DNA of 64,000 nucleotides from JBFAPK01 sp040676675 (GTDB lineage: Bacteria > Actinomycetota > Actinomycetes > Mycobacteriales > Micromonosporaceae): the NCBI RefSeq assembly GCF_040676675.1, contig NZ_JBFAPK010000011.1:62001-126000 (forward strand). Reading direction: 5' to 3'. The notes below the pieces were generated by a model that did not search any database, was not told the origin of the DNA, and worked only from the letters and a program-made list of their open reading frames with translations. Shown one piece after another: positions 7,713 to 15,965 of the stretch (position 1 is its first letter; the number at the start of each line of letters is the position of its first letter). The translations under genes and the position numbers were made by a program.

Positions 7713-8612
7713 CTAGTCCGTGTCCGGGATCGGATCGTCGTACTGGCCCGACCGGCCCGCGTAGAGCCTGCCGTCGCGCATCGGCCACGCGTTCGCGGTG
7801 CAGCCGTGCATCCCCAGCGTCTGCTGCTGCATCACCGGCGCGACCCGGCCCTTGCCGGGGCAGAGTTCGTGCCCGTGGCCGAGCCGGTGGCCGACCTCGT
7901 GGTTGACCACGTACTGGCGGTACTCCGCCAGCGGCGCGCCGTAGTTCGACACCCCGTGCGCCCAGCGGGCCACGTTGATCACCACCCGGTCGTCGTTGCG
8001 GCAGGAGGTGTAGTGGTCGGAGGCGTCGTTGCAGAGCTGGCCCCGGGTGGCCGGGGTGGCCAGGTAGACGGTGAAGTTGGCGGACTCGCCCGGGCCCACC
8101 CGCTGCAGGCGCCACCGCCCGCCCGCGGTCCAGCTGCGCGGGTCGCCGAGCGTGGTCACCACCGCCTCGGCGAACTGCTCCGGCGTGACGCCCGTGATGC
8201 CGTTCTCCACCGACACCCGGAAGCGCAGCAGCGACCCGGCGGTACCGAGCACCGGGCTGCGCCCGCCCACCGTGCGCCAGGTGCGCGGACCCGCCGCCGG
8301 GTAGACCACCGGCGGCGGGGCGGCCGGCGTGGTGACCTCCGGCTCGGGGGTGCGCCCCGAGCGGGACGGCTCGTCGGTCTCGCGCACGACGCCGGTGGTG
8401 GGTGTCGCCGCGCCGGCCGCGCCGGGTCCGGAACTGGCGCCGGAGACCACGGTGACGCCGAGCACGCCCACCGCGAGCCCGAGCGCCACCGCCGTCACGG
8501 CCGGCAGCAGCAGGCGGCGCGAGCGCGACCGACCGCGGCGGCCCTCGGCGCGGCGCCGTCCGGCGCGCGGGTCACGGGCGCTGCTGGGTCGGGCGGCACG
8601 GCGGGCGGACAT
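7713..8612 (-). CDS. DUF3152-type exported protein with metzincin-like HExxH motif
   Basis: 299 aa. A strongly basic N-terminus precedes one membrane segment (about 36-58), then a Pro/Thr linker and a C-terminal domain outside the cell. That domain contains HEVGHRLGHGH near residue 237, which fits the zinc-protease consensus HExxHxxGxxH, plus paired cysteines (QLCNDASDHYTSCRND; ELCPGK...MHGCTAN). This pattern is that of actinobacterial DUF3152 proteins. GAGGAG lies six bases before the ATG at 8612, which favours it over the longer frame starting at 8717. Proteolytic activity is plausible but not demonstrated for the family as far as I know. It converges on the upstream YtkA-like gene. Confidence 0.8.
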   Translation of the reverse strand: MSARRAARPSSARDPRAGRRRAEGRRGRSRSRRLLLPAVTAVALGLAVGVLGVTVVSGASSGPGAAGAATPTTGVVRETDEPSRSGRTPEPEVTTPAAPPPVVYPAAGPRTWRTVGGRSPVLGTAGSLLRFRVSVENGITGVTPEQFAEAVVTTLGDPRSWTAGGRWRLQRVGPGESANFTVYLATPATRGQLCNDASDHYTSCRNDDRVVINVARWAHGVSNYGAPLAEYRQYVVNHEVGHRLGHGHELCPGKGRVAPVMQQQTLGMHGCTANAWPMRDGRLYAGRSGQYDDPIPDTD

Positions 8613-8721
8613 GGGCGGCTCCTCGGTACTGGGGGGTGAGGGGTGTGGGGGCGGGACCGGGTTCGCGGACCGCGCGCAGCGGGTGGTCGGGAGGGCTCGC
8701 CCGTCGCGAGCGAGCACCCGC

Positions 8722-9504
8722 TCAGGGCAGCAGCTCCGGATCGGCTGCCAGGTCGGCGAGGCGCTGGTCGGACAGGACCTGCCGGCCGAGGGCGTACACG
8801 CCGGGGCGGGGGCGGCCGGCCTGCTCCACCATGACCAGCGTGTCGCCGGAGACCCGTACCGCCTGCCGGACGGGACCGGTGATCACCTTCCAGCCCGCGA
8901 TCCGCACGGGCGTGCCGTTGCCGGCCGACCACATCCGGCACTCCCGCTCCTGCCCGTCCGGGTCGAACGCGCCCTCGCAGGGGTCGGCCGCGGCCAGCGG
9001 GTTCGCGGCGCCCCGCAGGTCCGAGACCCGTACCGTCAGCACCGCGGCCCGCCCGTCGAACTGCACCTCCAGCAGCGCCGAGTAGAGCTCCTTCGCCGGC
9101 CGCCCCGGTTCGCGCCAGGTCGTCTCCCGCAGCGCGTAGCTGGCACCCTCGCCGAGGGACACCTCGTCCCGCTCCGGCAGCGTGTAGCCCCTCGGTACGG
9201 CCACGGTCAGCAACCGCAGCGCCGTCGCGGCCCGGGCCCGGTAGTCGCCGACCGGCGTCGCGCTGGTGGCCGGCGGGGTGGCCGCCGGCGGGGTGGGCAG
9301 GGCCGACGGCGACCGGCCGGGCAGCAGGGTGACGAGTCCCGCGGCGAGCAGGACGACCACGGCCGCGCCGGCCCGGCCGACCCGCCGGCGGAACAGCCGT
9401 CGCCCGTTGCGGGCGAGCACGTCGTCGACCGGCAGCGGCACCCCGGGCGGCGGCCCCGGCTCGACGGCCCGCGTCAGCAGTTCCCGGATCGCGCTCTCGC
9501 TCAT
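8722..9504 (-). CDS. Membrane-anchored partner of SigE-family sigma factor
   Basis: 260 aa. The first 35 residues are cytosolic (MSESAIRELLTRAVEPGPPP), followed by one helix (AGAAVVVLLAAGLVTLLPG), a Pro/Ala/Thr linker and an exported domain of about 170 residues with a cysteine pair (DPCEGAF...ERECRMW). This layout, coupled by an ATGA overlap to the stop of the ECF sigma gene, is the common one for actinobacterial SigE-family sigma operons. It may be an anti-sigma or sensor protein. No ZAS zinc motif is visible, so anti-sigma action is inferred from position only. Confidence 0.7.
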   Translation of the reverse strand: MSESAIRELLTRAVEPGPPPGVPLPVDDVLARNGRRLFRRRVGRAGAAVVVLLAAGLVTLLPGRSPSALPTPPAATPPATSATPVGDYRARAATALRLLTVAVPRGYTLPERDEVSLGEGASYALRETTWREPGRPAKELYSALLEVQFDGRAAVLTVRVSDLRGAANPLAAADPCEGAFDPDGQERECRMWSAGNGTPVRIAGWKVITGPVRQAVRVSGDTLVMVEQAGRPRPGVYALGRQVLSDQRLADLAADPELLP

Positions 9505-10049
9505 CGCAGTCCTTCCGCCTCGACCAGTGCCAGCGAGCCCAGCCGGGTCCGCAGCGCCGCCAGCGCCCGGGAGGTGTGCGTCTTGACCGCGCCCTCGGAG
9601 ATACCGAGCACCTCGGCGGCCTGCGCCACGGACATGTCCTCGAAGAAGCGCAGCACCACGGTGGCGCGCTGGCGGTCGGGCAGGCCGGCCAGCGCGTCGA
9701 GCAGGACCAGGCGGTCCTCGGTGCCGCCGTCGGGCGCGCCCGCCTCGGGCACCTCGCGCACCGGGTCCTCGCGCCGCCAGGCGCGCCGACGTTCGCTGAG
9801 GAAGGTGCGCACCAGCGTGCGGTGGGCGTACTGGTCGAGGTGCTCGTACCGGTAGATCCGCGGCCAGGCCAGGTACAGCTTGGTGAAGGCGGCCTGCACC
9901 AGGTCCTCGGCCAGGTGCCAGTCGCCGCAGAGCAGGTACGCGACGGAGCGCAGCCGGGGTCCACGGGCGAGGTAGAAGTCCCGGAAGCCCTGGTCCCGCG
10001 CGGCGGCCGGGTCCCGACCCCGCCCCGCCCCCGCCTCCTTGTGACGCAC
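9501..10049 (-). CDS. SigE-family ECF RNA polymerase sigma factor
   Basis: 182 aa. Region 2 begins at FRDFYLARGPRLRSVAYLLC and includes DWHLAEDLVQAAFTKLYLAW; region 4 includes LPDRQRATVVLRFFEDMSVA and EVLGISEGAVKTHTSRAL, the promoter -35 recognition helix-turn-helix. This wording is that of the actinobacterial SigE-family ECF group. The start is uncertain: GTG at 10049 is used because it removes an N-terminal extension without homology, but no ribosome-binding site precedes it. Its stop overlaps the start of the membrane partner (ATGA). The target regulon is unknown. A small dyad at 10159-10177 lies upstream. Confidence 0.88.
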   Translation of the reverse strand: MRHKEAGAGRGRDPAAARDQGFRDFYLARGPRLRSVAYLLCGDWHLAEDLVQAAFTKLYLAWPRIYRYEHLDQYAHRTLVRTFLSERRRAWRREDPVREVPEAGAPDGGTEDRLVLLDALAGLPDRQRATVVLRFFEDMSVAQAAEVLGISEGAVKTHTSRALAALRTRLGSLALVEAEGLR

Positions 10050-10158
10050 ACGGATATAACGCGACCCGACGGACGCGCGGTTGACGTGATCCACGACATG
10101 ATCGCGAGGGCGGGACGGCGTCGCGCGAACGGCACGCTGCGGCACCAGAGCTTTACGC

Positions 10159-10177
10159 ACCGTACGAAAAGTACGGT
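10159..10177. promoter_or_regulatory. Inverted repeat between sigma gene and Mrr-like gene
   Basis: ACCGTAC and GTACGGT form perfect 7 bp arms around a GAAAA centre. It sits in the 230 bp gap between the divergent ECF sigma gene and the Mrr-like gene, so it could be an operator. Its right arm also contains TACGGT, a possible -10 for the rightward gene. Confidence 0.35.
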
Positions 10178-10279
10178 TAGCGTGGATTCACGCAACGTGA
10201 TGATGTTGCTTGGAGACGGCCGAAACCGTCGCACCCGTAGCGGAGAGTAGGGCAACCTTCACGTCGAGGAGTGATGGTG

Positions 10280-11047
10280 ATGCCGCGAGTCCGTTCGTAC
10301 CTCCGCCGGGACGGCACCCGGGTCCGGGCACACCGGCGCGCGCACGCCCGCGGGCGCACCCCCAGCCGACGCCCGCCCACCCGGCGCGCCGGAGTCCGGC
10401 GCCGGGCCCGGCTGCGGACCCGGCGGCTGCCGAGCGGTCGCCTCGTCCTCGCCCTGCTCGGGCTCTCCGCCACGCTCTGGCTGACCAGCGCGGTGCTCTC
10501 CTTCGTCGGCGATCATCCCCGCTGGTCCGCGCTGATCGTGCTGCTGCTCGCCGCGGCCGGTCTCGGCGGCTGGTGCGCGCTGGCCCGGGTACGCGGCCGG
10601 CACGCCGCGCGGCAGGCCGAACGCGAACGCCACATCGAGGTCACCGACGCGATGAGCGGGCCGCAGTTCGAGCGCTGGGTGGCCGCACTGCTGACCGCCT
10701 CCGGCTTCACCGCGGTACGGGTCTGCGGGCGCTCCGCCGACCGGGGCGCGGACATCCTCGCCGTCGCGCCGGACGGGCGACGCACGGTCGTGCAGTGCAA
10801 ACGCCACGCGGAGCGCAACCCGGTCGGCAGCGCCGCCATCCAGCGGTTCGCCGGCACGTGCCGGGCGGTGCACCGGGGCGAGCTGTGCCTGATCGTCACC
10901 AACGGCCGCTTCACCGCCGGCGACGGCGTCGCCCTCGCCCGCGAGCTGGAAATCGTGCTGGTCGACCGGGCCGCGTTGCGCCTCTGGGCGCACAGCCACC
11001 GGCCACCCCCCGGGATCGCCGCCGCCTGGCACCGCCAGGCCGCCTGA
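10280..11047 (+). CDS. Membrane-anchored Mrr-type restriction endonuclease domain protein
   Basis: 255 aa. A very basic N-terminus (many Arg, about residues 1-55) precedes two hydrophobic helices (about 58-100), then a Mrr_cat PD-(D/E)XK nuclease fold. MSGPQFERWVAALLTASGF starts the fold; the catalytic signature is D in SADRGADILAVAPDG and QxK in TVVQCKRH, with IVTNGRFTAGD following. Proteins of this kind cut or bind DNA, and some Mrr nucleases target modified DNA. Four in-frame starts lie within ten bases (10271-10280); ATG 10280 is best placed from the GAGGAG at 10266-10271. Membrane anchoring of a nuclease is notable. The substrate is unknown. Confidence 0.82.
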   Translation: MPRVRSYLRRDGTRVRAHRRAHARGRTPSRRPPTRRAGVRRRARLRTRRLPSGRLVLALLGLSATLWLTSAVLSFVGDHPRWSALIVLLLAAAGLGGWCALARVRGRHAARQAERERHIEVTDAMSGPQFERWVAALLTASGFTAVRVCGRSADRGADILAVAPDGRRTVVQCKRHAERNPVGSAAIQRFAGTCRAVHRGELCLIVTNGRFTAGDGVALARELEIVLVDRAALRLWAHSHRPPPGIAAAWHRQAA

Positions 11048-11048
11048 C

Positions 11049-11079
11049 TTGACCCTCGACCAGGTCGAGGGCCCATGAT
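11049..11079 (+). promoter_or_regulatory. MerR-type promoter with 19 bp spacer
   Basis: TTGACC (11049-11054) and CATGAT (11074-11079) are separated by 19 bp. The spacer is filled by a perfect dyad, CCCTCGAC (11053-11060) and GTCGAGGG (11064-11071), with a 3 bp centre. A long spacer with a central dyad is the hallmark of promoters that MerR proteins untwist. Because it drives the merR-like gene itself, autoregulation is expected. Transcription would start near 11086, at the GTG. Confidence 0.8.
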
Positions 11080-11085
11080 CTCCGG

Positions 11086-12246
11086 GTGGGAAGCGACATG
11101 CGCAGCATCGGCGAGATGGCCCGCGCCAGCGGATTGAGCGTCAGCGCCCTGCGCTTCTACGACCAGGCCGGCGTGCTGGTCCCCGCCGCGGTCGACCCCG
11201 AGACGGGCTACCGGTGGTACGACCCGGCGCAGCTCGGCCCGGCTCGGCTGGTCGCCAGCCTCCGACGGGTCGGCATGCCGCTGGCCCAGATCACCGAGCT
11301 GCTGGCGCGCTGGCCCGACGCCCCGGCGGTACGCCGCCTGCTCGACGCGCACCTGCGGCGGCTGGAGGAGGGCCTCGCCGACGCGCGGCGGGAACTCTCC
11401 CGCGTGCACGGCCTGCTCGACCAGGCCGAACAACCGGCCGCCCCGCCCACCCGGCTGCGGCTGGCCGGCGTCGAGCTGGCCGCCGCGCTCGACCGGGTCC
11501 GGTTCGCCGTCGGGCACGACCCCGAGCTGCCGGTCCTCGGCGGCGTGCTCTTCGAGGTCGAGGGGGAGTTGCTGCGGCTGGTCGCCACCGACCGGTACCG
11601 GCTGGCGGTCGCGGCGGCGGAGCTGCGGGCCGTCGAGGGCCCGCCCGTGCGGGCCCTGGTACCGGCGACCGGCGCCGACGAGATCCGCGCCCTGCTGGCC
11701 GGCGGTCGGCCCGCCCGCCCGGGCGGCGACCGCGCGGCGGGCGAGATCTCGGTCCGGGTCGAGGCGGCCGGGGTCACCGTACGCGCGGGCGCCCGGACCG
11801 CGACCGTCCCGCTCCTGGAGGACGACTTCCCCGACTACCGGCGGCTGCTGCACGCCCGGCACGCCGAGGCGGCACCCCGCCGGGTCACCGTCGACGGTCC
11901 CGCGCTGCGCCGGGCGCTGCGCTCCGGCGAGGCCCCGGTGGTCGTACGCGAACACGACGGGGTCCGCCGCGACCTGGCGGTCCTCGCCGTCGACCCGGAC
12001 GGCGCGGTGGCGCTGCTCGACGAGGAGGCGCTCGCCGGCGGCGGTACGGCGCACGTGGCGGTCAACCGCGAGTTCCTGCTCGACGCGCTGGAGGCCGGGG
12101 TACGGGCGCGCCCCGGGGCACCCGGGCAGCTCGTGCTGGAGCTGGACGGGCCGATCGGCCCGCTGGCCGTACGCGTGCCCGGCGACGAGCGCAGCTTCTC
12201 GGTGCTGATGCCGTTCCGGCTCGCCCCGACCGGCTCCCCGGCCTGA
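11086..12246 (+). CDS. MerR-family regulator fused to DNA polymerase III beta-clamp domains
   Basis: 386 aa. Residues about 5-75 form the MerR winged helix (SIGEMARASGLSVSALRFYD, then GYRWYDPAQL). A helical linker follows to about 115. From about 125 to the end the protein resembles the middle and last domains of the DnaN sliding clamp: LPVLGGVLFEVEGELLRLVA, TDRYRLAVA, EDDFPDYRRLL, VNREFLLDAL and the end SFSVLMPFRL (clamp: yLlMP.rl). Only two clamp-like domains are visible, the MerR part replacing the first. The start may be GTG 11086 on a leaderless mRNA (+1 predicted there) or ATG 11098. Whether the clamp part binds DNA, a ligand or replication proteins is unknown. Confidence 0.85.
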   Translation: MGSDMRSIGEMARASGLSVSALRFYDQAGVLVPAAVDPETGYRWYDPAQLGPARLVASLRRVGMPLAQITELLARWPDAPAVRRLLDAHLRRLEEGLADARRELSRVHGLLDQAEQPAAPPTRLRLAGVELAAALDRVRFAVGHDPELPVLGGVLFEVEGELLRLVATDRYRLAVAAAELRAVEGPPVRALVPATGADEIRALLAGGRPARPGGDRAAGEISVRVEAAGVTVRAGARTATVPLLEDDFPDYRRLLHARHAEAAPRRVTVDGPALRRALRSGEAPVVVREHDGVRRDLAVLAVDPDGAVALLDEEALAGGGTAHVAVNREFLLDALEAGVRARPGAPGQLVLELDGPIGPLAVRVPGDERSFSVLMPFRLAPTGSPA

Positions 12247-12269
12247 CCGAGAACGCCGCTCCGGCCCGG

Positions 12270-13736
12270 CTAGGCCGTCTCGGTGAGCCGCAGCGCCAGC
12301 GCCGGGCACATCTGCACCGCCTTTCGCGCCCCGGACTCCAACCAGGTCGGTACCGGCGTGGGCGGGAAGGCGGGGAAGCCGTTGCCGTCCAGCCGGATGA
12401 ACTCCGGTACCAGGTGCGCGCAGAGGCCGTGCCCGTCGCAGCGGGACCAGTCGACCGCGAGCCGAGCCGGGGTGGTCGTCGCCGAGGCCGGCAGCCCCAT
12501 CACCCCCGCGACCCGCCGGCCGCACCCGTCCCGGGTGGAGTGCGCGGCGACGTCGTCGGCGAAGACCTCCAGCGCGGAGATGGCGAACCGGGCCGTACCG
12601 TCGGGGTGGCTGCACGCGCCCCGGCCCCGGACCACGTTCGCGGCCGAGCGGACCACCTCCACGGCGGCGCTGCCGGCGACGATCAGGTCCACCGACCGGG
12701 CCAGGTCCGGCAGCCCGAGCCGGCACGGCCCGCACTGTCCGGCGGACTCCCCGGCGAGGTACTGCACCACCTGGGCGACCTCGCCGAGCGGGCAGGTGTC
12801 GGCGCCGAGCGGGATGATGATGCCGGCACCGAGCGTGCCGCCCGCCGCGGTGAGGCCCTTGCGGGAGACCTCGGCCTTGGCCGCCGCCGCCGCGCTGATC
12901 CACTTGCCGTGGTAGCCGCCGACCAGCACCCCCGGCCCGTCGGGCACCTCGCAGAGCTCCAGCACCTCGCGCAGCGGCGTACCGGCCGGGCACTCCACCA
13001 CCGCCGGCCGCTTGGCCGCACCGGTCACCGTGAGCAACACGGTTCCCGGCTCCTCGGCGGTACCGACGGTGGCGTACTCGTACGGGCCGAGCCGGGCGGC
13101 GACCGCGAGCTGCGCGTACGTCTCCGCGTTGGAGAGCAGGGTGGGCAGCCCGGAGACCCCGGCGTCGCTGGCCCGCTGCTTGCGTCCCGGCGGGATGTGC
13201 GCCTCGCCGTTGATGCCGCGCACCAGTGCCCCGCCCTCGCCGGAGATGAACCGGTGCGGAACGGTGACGATCCCGGTCGGTACCGGCATCCGGCGCTCGG
13301 CCAGCGCGGCGGCGAGCGACCCCTCGCCGACCCCGTCGTCGGCGACACCGATCACGATCTCCTCGGCGTCCAGCGCGTACGCCGCCAGCGCCGCGCCGTC
13401 CAGGATCAGGTGCGGTGCCCGGGTGAGCAGCACCTTGTCCTTCCAGCTCGCCGGCTCGCCCTCGGTCGCGTTGACCACGACCACCGGTGGCAGGTCCCGC
13501 TTCTCCGCCGATTCGAGCACCGCGCGCAGCTTCCGGGCGAACGGGAAGGCGGCCCCGCCCTTGCCCTTGAGTTCGATCCCCTCGACCAGCCGCATCAGGC
13601 TGGCCGGCGAGAGCGGGCCGACCGGTCCGTGCACCTCCTCGTGCGCCCGCAGGTCGAGCCGGCCGAACTCGTCGAAGCCGGCGGTCAGCCGGGGCTGACC
13701 GAAGCAGGCGACGGGTGGGACGGTGGTCCGGCTCAC
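12270..13736 (-). CDS. NuoF-like NADH-binding flavoprotein with C-terminal ferredoxin
   Basis: 488 aa. The body follows the NADH-quinone oxidoreductase F subunit plan: glycine-rich KGKGGAAFPFARKL (NADH/FMN site), NATEGEPASWKDK, GLPTLLSNAETYAQL, then the 4Fe-4S region QCGPCRLG with a further Cys in GRGACSHPDG. Unlike NuoF it ends in a single-cluster ferredoxin (DWSRCDGHGLCAHLVPE ... MCPALAL). The GTG start overlaps the stop of the upstream membrane gene (GTGA at 13733-13736), so they form one operon. The likely role is moving electrons between NAD(P)H or ferredoxin and the heme membrane partner. The direction and physiological acceptor are not evident. Confidence 0.85.
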   Translation of the reverse strand: MSRTTVPPVACFGQPRLTAGFDEFGRLDLRAHEEVHGPVGPLSPASLMRLVEGIELKGKGGAAFPFARKLRAVLESAEKRDLPPVVVVNATEGEPASWKDKVLLTRAPHLILDGAALAAYALDAEEIVIGVADDGVGEGSLAAALAERRMPVPTGIVTVPHRFISGEGGALVRGINGEAHIPPGRKQRASDAGVSGLPTLLSNAETYAQLAVAARLGPYEYATVGTAEEPGTVLLTVTGAAKRPAVVECPAGTPLREVLELCEVPDGPGVLVGGYHGKWISAAAAAKAEVSRKGLTAAGGTLGAGIIIPLGADTCPLGEVAQVVQYLAGESAGQCGPCRLGLPDLARSVDLIVAGSAAVEVVRSAANVVRGRGACSHPDGTARFAISALEVFADDVAAHSTRDGCGRRVAGVMGLPASATTTPARLAVDWSRCDGHGLCAHLVPEFIRLDGNGFPAFPPTPVPTWLESGARKAVQMCPALALRLTETA

Positions 13737-15445
13737 TTGGCCTCGCCCCGCAGCTCGCGCCAGTACGCCTCGTCCAGCACGTCACCGGCGGCCTTGCGCC
13801 GGCGCGCCGACCGGCCGGACTCCGCCGCGGCCTCGGCCGCGGCGGCGCGCATCGCCCGCCGGGAGGCGAGGTCGACCAGGGTCGGGGTGTCGTCGACCGC
13901 CGGTCCGCTCTCCAGCGCGTACCGGGCCACCACCCGCTGCTCGTCGGCGACGGCGGCCGGGCGGTACCCGTCCTCGTCCCGGTCTCGGTCCCGCTCGTCG
14001 CGGTCGTACCCGCGCTCGTCGCGGCGGCGGTAACGCTCCTCGTCCCGGTCGCGCTCGTCCCGGTCGCGGTCGGGCCGCTCGCGGTCGTACGCGCGCTCGT
14101 CGTCGCGGCTGTGCCGGGCGAAGCGGCTGCGCGCCGCCTCCTCGTCGTCCGCCGCGCGCCGCCGCGAGGGCCGCCAGGACGTCTCCCGGGTGGTCTCCCG
14201 GTAGCTGTCCCGGTAGCTCTCCCGGTAGCCGTCGCGCAGGTCGCCGCCGGCCTCGCGCTCGTCGGCCGCCCAGCGCCGCGCGCCGTCGCGCTCGACGTCA
14301 CGGTCCGACTCCTCGGCGCTGCGCCGGGGGCGGTAGGACTCGTCGCGCTCCTCGGCCCGGCGCCGGCCCGTCGCCGCGGGCCGGTCGGCGTCGCGGCGCT
14401 CCGCCGACCGCCGCCCGGGCCTGGCGTCCGCGCCGCGCTCGTCGTCGAGGTCGAGATCCGCGCCGGTACGGGCCCGGGCCACCTCCGGCACCACGAACCG
14501 GTCGGGGTCGCGGGGCGAGTAGGCCGTCCCGTACTCGCCGGGGCGTGACCACGAGTCGAGCACCGGCTCGGGCGAGCGCTCCCAGCCGGCCCGGTACGGC
14601 TCGGCCGGCTCGCGGCTGACCATGATGTCCGCGCTGGCCCGGCGCCGGCTGCCGGTACCGCTCTCGCGGGCGTCGGCACCGTCCTGGTTGACCTTGCCGA
14701 CCGGCTTGATCGTGCCGGTGGTCTGGGCCTCCCGCCGCTTGCGCCCGAGGCTGACGGTGAGCCGCACCAGGAGCGCGACCAGGACGAGGAAGGCGCAGCC
14801 CAGGTAGCTCAGCGTCACCCAGGTGGCCGCCGGACGTCCCGCGTTCAGGCCGTGCACCAGCGCGAACGGCCAGGAGACGTACGCGGTGCTGTGCAGCGCT
14901 CGCCACATCCAGGGCCGCCCGACGCCGATGAAGCGGGCCCGGACGAGGCCCGTCCAGAGCACGGCCACCATGAAGTACGCGGCCAGCGTGCCCAGTCCGA
15001 CGTAGACGCCCCGGCCGCTGACGAAGGGCAGGAACGCGTCGACGATCCCGGCGTGGCCGATCGAAATCTTCAGCACGATGTGCAGGGCGAGCCCGGAGAT
15101 CGCGATGATCCCGGTGGACCGGTGTATGGACTGCAGCAGCACCCGGTGCCGGATCATCAGCACGATGCGGTCGGTGGCGAGCACGCCGGCCATCACGGTC
15201 AGGCTGAGCGAGACCAGGGTGACGACGCCGGCGTAGAACTCCACGAAGAAGAAGAGGTAGACGTAGAGCACCTGGCCCGGCCGGGTGAGCATGGCCACCG
15301 CCCAGACCGCCGCCAGGACGGACGCGATCAATCCGGCCACGGCCGGTTTCGACGGCGCCCTGCCGCTCCGGCTGGTCGCGGTCTTCGGAACGGCCGGTTG
15401 CTGGGACTGCTTCACTCGAGCCATTCGCTCCTCGATCTTCCGCAT
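13733..15445 (-). CDS. Cytochrome b/ferric-reductase-like membrane protein with charged C-terminal tail
   Basis: About 570 aa. Residues about 30-235 contain five or six membrane helices with histidines on them (LIRHRVLLQSIHRSTGII, LALHIVLKISIGHAG, MWRALHSTAYVSW, FALVHGL), a pattern that fits heme b ligation in ferric-reductase-like or cytochrome b561-like domains. The last 330 residues are hydrophilic, highly charged and repetitive (for example RDRDERDRDEERYRRRDERG), probably disordered and cytosolic. The start is uncertain: ATG 15445, ATG 15424 or TTG 15490. Coupled by GTGA overlap to the NuoF-like flavoprotein, it probably receives or gives electrons through it. Confidence 0.75.
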   Translation of the reverse strand: MRKIEERMARVKQSQQPAVPKTATSRSGRAPSKPAVAGLIASVLAAVWAVAMLTRPGQVLYVYLFFFVEFYAGVVTLVSLSLTVMAGVLATDRIVLMIRHRVLLQSIHRSTGIIAISGLALHIVLKISIGHAGIVDAFLPFVSGRGVYVGLGTLAAYFMVAVLWTGLVRARFIGVGRPWMWRALHSTAYVSWPFALVHGLNAGRPAATWVTLSYLGCAFLVLVALLVRLTVSLGRKRREAQTTGTIKPVGKVNQDGADARESGTGSRRRASADIMVSREPAEPYRAGWERSPEPVLDSWSRPGEYGTAYSPRDPDRFVVPEVARARTGADLDLDDERGADARPGRRSAERRDADRPAATGRRRAEERDESYRPRRSAEESDRDVERDGARRWAADEREAGGDLRDGYRESYRDSYRETTRETSWRPSRRRAADDEEAARSRFARHSRDDERAYDRERPDRDRDERDRDEERYRRRDERGYDRDERDRDRDEDGYRPAAVADEQRVVARYALESGPAVDDTPTLVDLASRRAMRAAAAEAAAESGRSARRRKAAGDVLDEAYWRELRGEAK

Positions 15446-15825
15446 CGGCTCCACCAACGCGTCCCACCTGGCCGATCGCCCATCGGCCAACGCGGTTGCT
15501 CTGCCTTGCCGGTAGTAGTTGCCCTGTCGCGGGACCGGTTCGGCGGCGGCGCGGCGCCGCGCCCGTGGCCGGTCCTCCCTCAGGTACGTAGGAACCGCCC
15601 GCGCGGATGAACCCGATGCGATTTGATTTCACGATTGTCCGGCCGCGCGGACCCGAGCCCCGGAACGGGACGGTCCAGCGCGGCGGTGAGCTGCGGATAC
15701 TCCAGCCGGCGACGGTACCGTCACCGGGGCGGTAGTCGGATCCGCCGGCAGCGCCTCACTTCGTATGACGACGCGGTGGCGGAAACGGTTCACCGCGCCC
15801 CGCGCTCCGCGCCCCGCGTCGCGGC

Positions 15826-15867
15826 GCAGGCCGGCGCGGGGCAGGCCGGCGCGGGGCAGGCCGGCCG
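15826..15867. repeat. 15 bp direct repeat, about 2.7 copies
   Basis: GCAGGCCGGCGCGGG occurs at 15826-15840 and 15841-15855, with a partial third copy (GCAGGCCGGC) from 15856. It lies in the roughly 520 bp gap between the cytochrome-b-like gene and the L,D-transpeptidase gene, where no other gene is convincing. It is likely replication slippage in GC-rich DNA. Confidence 0.6.
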
Positions 15868-15953
15868 TCGCCGGTCCACCTCCCGGTACGCGGCGGGGGC
15901 GACGCGAACCGGTGACAGCCGTACACCGCACCTCCCGCCCGACGGATGCTGCG

Positions 15954-15959
15954 TACAGT
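15954..15959 (+). promoter_or_regulatory. -10 box TACAGT for L,D-transpeptidase gene
   Basis: TACAGT lies 6 nt upstream of the GTG start and so predicts a leaderless transcript. No clear -35 is seen at the usual distance. Confidence 0.5.
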
Positions 15960-15965
15960 GCTTTT

